Below, piece by piece: positions 58,182 to 64,000 of a stretch of DNA of 64,000 nucleotides. Where the stretch lies: assembly GCF_000686885.1 (NCBI RefSeq), contig NZ_JMLU01000003.1:62001-126000 (forward strand), given 5' to 3'. This stretch comes from Flavobacterium sasangense DSM 21067 (lineage in GTDB: Bacteria > Bacteroidota > Bacteroidia > Flavobacteriales > Flavobacteriaceae). The notes under the pieces are model-generated. The model searched no databases, was not told the DNA's origin, and was given only the letters and a program-made list of their open reading frames with translations. Both the position numbers and the translations under genes were made by a program. How positions within the stretch are numbered: the first letter of the stretch is position 1; each line of letters starts with the position of its first letter.

Positions 58182-58790
58182 ATGCTAATTATTGGAATTG
58201 CCGGTGGTACCGGAAGTGGAAAGACAACAGTTGTTCATCAGATTATGAATGAGTTACCTTCTTCTGAAGTAGGTATTATTTCTCAAGATTCGTACTATAA
58301 AGAAACGCATCATTTGAGTTATGAAGAGCGTACCAAAATTAATTTTGATCATCCAAGAGCGATTGATTTTGAATTATTAGTAGCGCATCTTAAAGAGTTA
58401 AAAGCTGGAAAAACCATTGAACAACCAGTTTACTCTTTTGTAACACATGACAGAACTGACGACAAAATTCTAACCCATCCAAGAAAAGTAATGATTGTGG
58501 AAGGTATCTTAATTTTGACTAATCCAGAATTAAGAGAGATGTTTGATATTAAAGTGTACGTTCATGCAGATTCAGACGAGCGATTAATTCGTCGTTTAAA
58601 ACGTGACATTGCAGAACGTGGTCGTGATATGGAAGAGGTTTTGAATCGTTATCAAACCACTTTAAAACCAATGCACGAGCAATTCATAGAGCCTACAAAA
58701 GCGTTTGCTGATATTATTATTCCAAATGACAAATATAACACGGTAGCTATCGATGTAGTGCGCGCCGTAATTAATCAAAGAATCGCATAA
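58182..58790 (+). CDS. udk: Uridine kinase
   Basis: A 202-residue kinase of the pyrimidine salvage pathway that phosphorylates uridine and cytidine. The P-loop GGTGSGKT lies at residues 8-15, directly after the start, which supports ATG 58182. Other family segments are ISQDSYYKETHHLSYEERTK, NFDHPRAIDFELL, IVEGILILTNPELREMFD and RRLKRDIAERGRDMEEVLNR. It overlaps the next gene by one base (TAATG). Confidence 0.96.
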   Translation: MLIIGIAGGTGSGKTTVVHQIMNELPSSEVGIISQDSYYKETHHLSYEERTKINFDHPRAIDFELLVAHLKELKAGKTIEQPVYSFVTHDRTDDKILTHPRKVMIVEGILILTNPELREMFDIKVYVHADSDERLIRRLKRDIAERGRDMEEVLNRYQTTLKPMHEQFIEPTKAFADIIIPNDKYNTVAIDVVRAVINQRIA

Positions 58791-59143
58791 TGAACAAAAT
58801 CAAGAATTTAATTGCCAAATACCCGTTTTTAGCGTTCGTAATGAATCGCTATATTTTGGTGTTAATTCTTTTTTCTGTTTGGATGCTTTTTTTCGACAAT
58901 TATTCTTATTTAGAACATCGTGTTTTAGACAAGGAAATTGAGGAAATTGAAGATAATATTCAGTATTATAAAACTGAAATCAAAAAAGACAGTATAAAAA
59001 TCAAAGAGTTGAAAAACGATGATCGTGTGGAAAAATACGCTCGCGAGAAATATTATATGAAACGCGATAATGAAGACATCTATATCATCGAATTTGAAGA
59101 CGAAAAGAAAGCTGCTGCCGAAAAAACAACTAGTAACAATTAA
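58790..59143 (+). CDS. Septum formation initiator (FtsB/DivIC-like)
   Basis: A 117-residue single-pass division protein. The N-terminal cytoplasmic part is short, the membrane segment is YILVLILFSVWMLFFDNYSY, and a coiled coil follows (KEIEEIEDNIQYYKTEIKKD SIKIKELK, residues 47-74). The family signature KYAREKYYMKRDNEDIYIIE is at the C-terminus. FtsB/DivIC links FtsL and FtsQ in the divisome. It is translationally coupled to udk and lies 11 bases before mutA, a conserved order in Flavobacteriaceae. Confidence 0.92.
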   Translation: MNKIKNLIAKYPFLAFVMNRYILVLILFSVWMLFFDNYSYLEHRVLDKEIEEIEDNIQYYKTEIKKDSIKIKELKNDDRVEKYAREKYYMKRDNEDIYIIEFEDEKKAAAEKTTSNN

Positions 59144-59154
59144 ATACATAATTC

Positions 59155-60534
59155 GTGGCTAACAACAATTTATTTTCCGATTTTGAAGCCGTTTCTTCTA
59201 AACAATGGAAGCAACAAATTCAATACGAACTAAAAGGTGCTGATTACAACGAAACTTTAGTTTGGGAAAGTCCAGAAGGCATTAAAGTAAAACCGTTTTA
59301 TCATAATGATGAAACAGTAATAAATCTTGAAGCCATTGTTCTAACAAAACCCTTTACTATCGTTCAAAATATTTTTGTTCACGATGTAAAAAAATCGAAT
59401 ACTCGAGCATTAGAAACATTACAAAGAGGAGCAGAAAGTGTTCGTTTTACTTTAGAAAATGATGCCGTTTCAATTGAAGAATTGATGCAAAACCTTCCGA
59501 CAGAAAATGTAAATTATTATTTCAATTTACCTTTTCTTTCTGTAGAACTTTCGAATAAAATCAATGAATTTGCTTCAAAAAGTAAAGCCAACATCTTTAT
59601 TCAAAATGATCCAATCGGACAATTAGCAAAAGATGGCAATTGGTTTGAAAATCTTGAAAAGGATTTTGAGAAATTAAATACAATTGCTTCAAAAACAACT
59701 GTTCCATTTTTAACTATTTCAAGCGGAATTTATCAAAACGCTGGTGCGAATATCGTACAACAATTGGCTTACACTTTAGCACAAGCAAATGAATATTTCA
59801 ACAGACTTGATTTGTCAGTTCGAGCGGAGTCGAGAACAGTAATTACGATTGAAGTAGCTGTTGGAACAAATTATTTTTTCGAAATAGCAAAACTAAGAGC
59901 CTTACGCCTTTTATTCAATACATTAGCATCAGAATACAATCATAATTTCGATTGTCATATCATCGCAACTCCAACAAAACGTAACAAAACTTTATACGAT
60001 TACAACGTCAACATGTTGCGTACGACTACCGAATGTATGTCGGCTATTTTAGGTGGAGCCGATGCGGTTGCAAATTTAGCTTACGATGCGATTTATCACA
60101 AAGACAACGAGTTTGGCGATAGAATTTCGAGAAACCAATTGTTAGTTTTAAAACACGAAAGTTATTTCGATAAAGTGAATAATCCAGCTGATGGTGCATA
60201 TTACATTGAAACATTAACAGAACAATTAGCTGAAAAAGCTTTAGAATTATTCAAAGATATCGAGAAAAATGGCGGATTGATTTCGCAATTAATTGATGGA
60301 ACGATTCAAAGAAAAATCAACGAAAGCGCACAAAAAGAACAAGAACTTTTCGATTCAGGAAAAGAAGTTTTATTGGGAACTAACAAATATCCAAACAAAA
60401 ACGACCAAATGAAAAACGATTTGGAATTGTATCCTTTCGTAAAACAAAACGCTAGAAAAACATTAATCACACCGATTATCGAAAAACGTTTGGCAGAAAA
60501 ATTAGAACAAGAACGATTATCTCAAGAGCAATAA
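59155..60534 (+). CDS. mutA: Methylmalonyl-CoA mutase small subunit
   Basis: A 459-residue beta subunit; the start codon is GTG at 59155. The TIM-barrel mutase domain is visible ([40 protein letters not shown]), but there is no C-terminal cobalamin domain with DxHxxG, so catalysis rests with the large subunit in the next gene. Residues about 220-229 ([11 protein letters not shown]) interrupt a segment that in homologues is continuous (EYFNR...[15 protein letters not shown]). Their DNA (59814-59837) is a copy of a dispersed repeat, GTTCGAG...GTCGAGAAC. Two bases separate it from mutB. Confidence 0.93.
   Translation: MANNNLFSDFEAVSSKQWKQQIQYELKGADYNETLVWESPEGIKVKPFYHNDETVINLEAIVLTKPFTIVQNIFVHDVKKSNTRALETLQRGAESVRFTLENDAVSIEELMQNLPTENVNYYFNLPFLSVELSNKINEFASKSKANIFIQNDPIGQLAKDGNWFENLEKDFEKLNTIASKTTVPFLTISSGIYQNAGANIVQQLAYTLAQANEYFNRLDLSVRAESRTVITIEVAVGTNYFFEIAKLRALRLLFNTLASEYNHNFDCHIIATPTKRNKTLYDYNVNMLRTTTECMSAILGGADAVANLAYDAIYHKDNEFGDRISRNQLLVLKHESYFDKVNNPADGAYYIETLTEQLAEKALELFKDIEKNGGLISQLIDGTIQRKINESAQKEQELFDSGKEVLLGTNKYPNKNDQMKNDLELYPFVKQNARKTLITPIIEKRLAEKLEQERLSQEQ
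59814..59837. repeat. Dispersed repeat GTTCTCGA...GAACTGAC inside mutA
   Basis: The 24 bases read GTCAGTTCGAG...AGTCGAGAAC on the plus strand, the reverse complement of a unit with flanks GTTCTCGA and TCGAACTGAC. The element at 5969-6031 has the same flanks (GTTCTCGA ... TTGAAGTGAC) with a long stem between them. The copy keeps the mutA reading frame. Confidence 0.7.
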
Positions 60535-60536
60535 TC

Positions 60537-62660
60537 ATGAGAAAAGATATACAACATTTAAAGTTAGAAGTTAAAAGTCAGAAATCAGAAGTTTCTGAAA
60601 AACAACACTTCACAACTGCAGAAGGAATTGAAGTCAAACCAACCTATTCTAATGAAGATATTTCCGATTTAGAACATCTTGGTTTTGGAGCTGGTTTTGC
60701 ACCCAATTTACGCGGACCATATGCCACCATGTACGTTCGCAGACCTTGGACCATCCGTCAATATGCGGGATTTTCAACTGCGGAAGAAAGTAATGCTTTT
60801 TACAGAAGAAACTTAGCGGCTGGACAAAAAGGACTTTCAGTTGCCTTCGATTTAGCGACGCATAGAGGTTACGATTCAGATCATGAACGAGTGGTTGGTG
60901 ACGTTGGAAAAGCTGGAGTTGCGATTGACTCGGTGGAAGATATGAAAGTACTTTTCGACCAAATTCCATTAGGTGAAATGTCGGTTTCGATGACGATGAA
61001 TGGAGCGGTTTTGCCTATTATGGCATTCTACATCGTAGCAGCTGAAGAACAAGGCGTTACTCCTAACCTATTGTCGGGAACAATTCAGAATGACATTTTG
61101 AAAGAATTCATGGTGCGAAATACCTATATTTATCCACCAACACCTTCGATGAAAATTATTGCGGATATTTTCGAATATACGAGTAAAAATATGCCGAAAT
61201 TCAACTCGATTTCAATTTCGGGTTACCACATGCAAGAAGCGGGAGCCACTGCTGATATTGAATTAGCATACACTTTAGCAGATGGTTTGGAATACATTCG
61301 CACTGGTTTAGCAGCTGGAATGGATATTGACACTTTCGCTCCTCGTCTTTCGTTTTTCTGGGCGATTGGAATGAATCATTTTATGGAAATTGCGAAAATG
61401 CGTGCCGGTCGTATGCTTTGGGCAAAACTATTGAAACAATTCAACCCAAAAGACGAAAAATCATTGGCTTTAAGAACGCATTGCCAAACTTCGGGTTGGA
61501 GTTTAACGGAGCAAGATCCTTTTAACAATGTAGCTCGAACTGCGATTGAAGCAGCTGCAGCAGCATTTGGAGGAACACAATCGTTACACACAAACGCTTT
61601 AGACGAAGCTATTGCTTTACCAACTGATTTCTCAGCACGAATTGCTCGTAATACCCAAATCTTTTTACAAGAAGAAACCAAAATCTGTAAAACGGTGGAT
61701 CCTTGGGCAGGAAGTTATTATGTAGAAAGTTTAACAGCAGAAATTGCTGAAAAAGCTTGGGCTTTAATTGAAGAAGTAGAAACTCTTGGCGGAATGACGA
61801 AAGCCATTGAAGCTGGTATTCCTAAACTACGAATTGAAGAAGCTGCAGCACGCAAACAAGCACGTATTGACAGCAGTCAAGATATTATTGTGGGTGTGAA
61901 CAAATACCGTTTGGAAAAAGAAGATCCGTTACATATTTTGGATGTGGACAACCAAATGGTGCGCAAACAACAAATTGAACGTTTAGACCAAATTAAAGCC
62001 ACTCGCGATAATGCTAAAGTTGCCGAATGTTTAGCAAAATTAACCGAAAGCGCTAAAAATGGTGGTGAAAATTTACTATCTTTAGCCGTAGAAGCAGCAC
62101 GAAACAGAGCTACATTAGGCGAAATTAGTGATGCTTTAGAAACTGTTTTTGGAAGATATAAAGCACAAATTAGAAGTTTTAGCGGCGTGTATAGTAAAGA
62201 AATTAAAAACGACGAAAGTTTTGAAAAAGCAAAACAGTTAGCCGATGCTTTCGCAAAGAAAGAAGGTCGTCGTCCTCGTATTATGATTGCGAAAATGGGA
62301 CAAGACGGTCACGATCGTGGTGCGAAAGTAGTAGCAACAGGTTATGCCGATGTAGGTTTTGACGTAGACATTGGACCATTATTCCAAACGCCACAAGAAG
62401 CTGCGAAACAAGCAGTTGAAAACGATGTACACATTTTAGGCGTTTCTTCTTTAGCAGCGGGACACAAAACTTTAGTACCACAAGTAATTGAAGAACTAAA
62501 AAAATACGGAAGAGAAGATATTATGGTAATTGTTGGCGGTGTAATTCCTGCACAAGACTACCAATTCTTATTCGACGCCGGAGCTGTAGCGGTTTTTGGT
62601 CCTGGAACTAAAATTAGCGAAGCAGCGATTACGATTTTGGAAGTTTTATTGGAGGAGTAA
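60537..62660 (+). CDS. mutB: Methylmalonyl-CoA mutase large subunit
   Basis: A 707-residue adenosylcobalamin enzyme that interconverts methylmalonyl-CoA and succinyl-CoA. The mutase domain contains [60 protein letters not shown] and [20 protein letters not shown]. The C-terminal cobalamin domain has His592 in [11 protein letters not shown], the lower axial ligand. Residues about 10-21 ([12 protein letters not shown]) are encoded by a run of short repeat words (60561-60600) and appear to lengthen the N-terminus. Forms the heterodimer with the mutA product; propionate or branched-chain catabolism is the likely use. Confidence 0.97.
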   Translation: MRKDIQHLKLEVKSQKSEVSEKQHFTTAEGIEVKPTYSNEDISDLEHLGFGAGFAPNLRGPYATMYVRRPWTIRQYAGFSTAEESNAFYRRNLAAGQKGLSVAFDLATHRGYDSDHERVVGDVGKAGVAIDSVEDMKVLFDQIPLGEMSVSMTMNGAVLPIMAFYIVAAEEQGVTPNLLSGTIQNDILKEFMVRNTYIYPPTPSMKIIADIFEYTSKNMPKFNSISISGYHMQEAGATADIELAYTLADGLEYIRTGLAAGMDIDTFAPRLSFFWAIGMNHFMEIAKMRAGRMLWAKLLKQFNPKDEKSLALRTHCQTSGWSLTEQDPFNNVARTAIEAAAAAFGGTQSLHTNALDEAIALPTDFSARIARNTQIFLQEETKICKTVDPWAGSYYVESLTAEIAEKAWALIEEVETLGGMTKAIEAGIPKLRIEEAAARKQARIDSSQDIIVGVNKYRLEKEDPLHILDVDNQMVRKQQIERLDQIKATRDNAKVAECLAKLTESAKNGGENLLSLAVEAARNRATLGEISDALETVFGRYKAQIRSFSGVYSKEIKNDESFEKAKQLADAFAKKEGRRPRIMIAKMGQDGHDRGAKVVATGYADVGFDVDIGPLFQTPQEAAKQAVENDVHILGVSSLAAGHKTLVPQVIEELKKYGREDIMVIVGGVIPAQDYQFLFDAGAVAVFGPGTKISEAAITILEVLLEE
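60561..60600. repeat. AAGTTA/AAGTCA word repeat at the start of mutB
   Basis: The words AAGTTAG, AAGTTAAA, AGTCAG, AAATCAG, AAGTTTC follow each other in frame. They encode [10 protein letters not shown], and the same KSQKS peptide is encoded by the repeat inside prmC. Confidence 0.65.
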
Positions 62661-62683
62661 ATCTAATCCCATATACATAAAAC

Positions 62684-62712
62684 AAAAAACCAGCTTTTAG
62701 GCTGGTTTTTTT
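62684..62712. terminator. Terminator between mutB and the TPR gene
   Basis: Arms AAACCAGC / GCTGGTTT (62687-62694 and 62701-62708) around TTTTAG, with A run before and T run after, so it can work in both directions. Confidence 0.95.
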
Positions 62713-63242
62713 TATTTCTTACTTTTCTTTTTTGATTTTTCAGACTTTTCTTTTTTCTTTGGTTTCAAGAGATCTTTTTTTGCCTTTAATCGCTTTTCAA
62801 CCTCATCGGTTTCGTAAGTTTCATTCGTAAACGTATTTAATCTTACTTCTTTAAGTAATTTTAAAGCATCTTTAATAGCTGATTTACGCTCTAATAATTG
62901 GACTTTCTTAAGAAGAATTACCATTTTATTGATTCCTTTTACAGTTAAAGCAAAGTCAATCAATTTGGATGCTTCTTCATAATCTTCATTTAAAAGTAAG
63001 GTTTCAATATAATATGGATATACCGCTACGGCATCAATATTAATCGCTAGAGCTTCTTGAAAATAACGTTTTGCTTCTTCATAATTTTGCAATTGCTCTG
63101 TTTGAATTCTTCCATACAAACACAAAGCGGTTGTATTTTTGGAATCGTATGATATGGCATAATCTAAAGATTCAATTGTTTCTTCCAAAGAATACGGATA
63201 ATTATCCAAAGCTTGAAACAAATATTTATCTATATTTTTCAT
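62712..63242 (-). CDS. TPR-repeat protein with lysine-rich tail
   Basis: A 176-residue cytoplasmic protein. Two to three TPR-like helix pairs are visible: IESLDYAISYDSKNTTALCL, NYEEAKRYFQEALAINIDAV, DYEEASKLIDFALTVKGINK. The last 17 residues are almost only Lys, Glu and Ser (KKKEKSEKSKKKSKK), which suits binding to nucleic acid or ribosomes. Its first codons overlap the end of prfH by 4 bases, so the two are co-translated. A role with the prfH/rtcB pair is possible but not shown. Confidence 0.75.
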   Translation of the reverse strand: MKNIDKYLFQALDNYPYSLEETIESLDYAISYDSKNTTALCLYGRIQTEQLQNYEEAKRYFQEALAINIDAVAVYPYYIETLLLNEDYEEASKLIDFALTVKGINKMVILLKKVQLLERKSAIKDALKLLKEVRLNTFTNETYETDEVEKRLKAKKDLLKPKKKEKSEKSKKKSKK

Positions 63243-63919
63243 TTTTTTAATTCGTTTTTTAATTGCTGTCGCACAGCTTTAAATTTCTTTTCTACTTTGA
63301 GTTTCTTAAAATCGGAACCTTCAAAAGTTCGAATGGGATTTCCACGTTCTACTGCTAATTGATTTGTCCATTGACTTTGAAATTGTTGTTTCAAAAGATT
63401 TAATTGGGCTTCATTTAGTTTCAGTAACAAACGTTCAGTCGCTAATTTCTTGTTCTGATGTTGCGAACGAGAATCCATACTTACCACACTAATTCCTGTT
63501 GGTATATGTGTTGCCCGAATAGCCGAACTCACTTTATTCACATGCTGTCCTCCCGCTCCCGAGCTTCGCATCGCTTGATATTGAATATCCTTTTCAGAAA
63601 AAGTATCCGATTGAATTGTATCCACTTCAAAGATTCCAATAAACCAATTGCTTCGCTTATGAAATTTTCTAAACGTACTTTTCCCAATCCATTGAATGGT
63701 TCCTAACCATGAAGCTGCAAACTCTTCCGCTTCATTTCCTATAATTTGAACCATAGCCGAAGCTACCGTTCCATTTTCCGAACCTGCTTCGCGTTGCAAG
63801 ACAGTCGCTTCTAAACCAAACGTTTCTGATTCTTGCAACACTTTTTTCAATACTTGTGCTACTACCCAAGTACATTCCGCAGGTCCTCTTCCTGAGGTAA
63901 TTTGAATTATCTTTTCCAT
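63239..63919 (-). CDS. prfH: Peptide chain release factor-like protein PrfH
   Basis: The ATG at 63919 (226 residues) is preferred to an upstream in-frame codon at 63940, which lies inside the preceding gene. The GGQ hydrolysis motif is at residues 123-125 (SSGAGGQHVNKVSSAIRATH), followed by HIPTGISVVSMDSRSQHQNK. The N-terminal segment IIQITSGRGPAECTWVVAQV is typical of PrfH, and the protein lacks the codon-recognition domain length of RF1/RF2. PrfH works with RtcB2 to rescue ribosomes with cleaved 16S decoding centres. It begins one base after the stop of a probable rtcB. Confidence 0.93.
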   Translation of the reverse strand: MEKIIQITSGRGPAECTWVVAQVLKKVLQESETFGLEATVLQREAGSENGTVASAMVQIIGNEAEEFAASWLGTIQWIGKSTFRKFHKRSNWFIGIFEVDTIQSDTFSEKDIQYQAMRSSGAGGQHVNKVSSAIRATHIPTGISVVSMDSRSQHQNKKLATERLLLKLNEAQLNLLKQQFQSQWTNQLAVERGNPIRTFEGSDFKKLKVEKKFKAVRQQLKNELKK

Positions 63920-63920
63920 A

Positions 63921-64000
63921 TTATCGATCCATTCTAACAATTTTCGGTGTGAAAGTTCCTAACACATCTACTAATTCAGTTTGTAAATTCATGACAGTAT
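63921..64000 (-). CDS. rtcB: Probable RtcB-family RNA ligase, C-terminal end only
   Basis: Only about 25 codons are visible, read on the minus strand from the window edge to a TAA at 63921-63923: MNLQTELVDVLGTFTPKIVR then MDR. The frame is open to the edge. The ending and its position, one base upstream of prfH, fit the RtcB2 ligase of the RtcB2-PrfH rescue pair. The call rests mainly on that known pairing; the fragment alone is too short to identify. Confidence 0.55.
   Translation of the reverse strand, partial: TVMNLQTELVDVLGTFTPKIVRMDR

Overview
The window is AT-rich chromosomal DNA of a Bacteroidota bacterium, almost certainly a member of the Flavobacteriaceae and close to Flavobacterium. 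The signs are type IX secretion (T9SS) sorting domains, the Bacteroidota promoter pattern TTG-N19-TAnnTTTG (clear before the HU gene and tRNA-Met), lineage families such as DUF5686, DUF4290 and DUF2279, a long 482-residue GAPDH, and a split methylmalonyl-CoA mutase. Few genes have a recognisable Shine-Dalgarno sequence.

Region by region. 1-5.9 kb: two outer-membrane barrel genes (one cut by the window edge), aroQ, a GxxExxY PD-(D/E)XK-like gene enclosed between two opposing blocks of tandem repeats, a DUF5686 outer-membrane protein and a RelE/ParE-type toxin-antitoxin pair. 6-16.7 kb: an accessory locus with a sigma-70-like factor and a one-TM TPR protein of anti-sigma-like topology on the minus strand; divergent from them run a small HTH protein, a small T9SS-sorted protein, an outer-membrane barrel, a collagen-like protein, a FISUMP-domain protein, two small unknown proteins and a secreted, membrane-tethered TPR-CHAT protease. 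16.7-28 kb: housekeeping genes (TauE/SafE permease, murA, DUF4290, DUF493, recQ, fmt, HU, YqgE, class IV aminotransferase, START-like protein, tRNA-Met, esterase, Dus). 28-38 kb: two giant tandem LamG/T9SS surface proteins with nearly shared C-terminal halves. 38-64 kb: core genes including hisS, an ABC permease, prmC, ribD, dnaA, an LMW phosphatase, an RsmI-like methylase, mltG, dapF, an HtrA protease, gap, trxB, tRNA-Pro, udk, divIC-like, mutA, mutB, prfH and the probable end of rtcB.

Two things stand out. First, many intergenic gaps hold short-word repeats (CACAGAG, CACATAG, CATATAAGTCAT, CAAGTTCAAGGG, GTTCTCGA...TGAC, TGACAAAGT-tailed hairpins), often as opposing arms that could fold into hairpins. 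Three copies seem to lie in frame inside core genes (prmC, mutA, mutB). Second, the sigma/anti-sigma/HTH/surface-protein/CHAT locus looks like one functional unit with CGCAA...TTGCG operator-like palindromes; its function is not known to me.

Everything here was read by eye. Product names rest on recognised motifs and family resemblance, not on searches.
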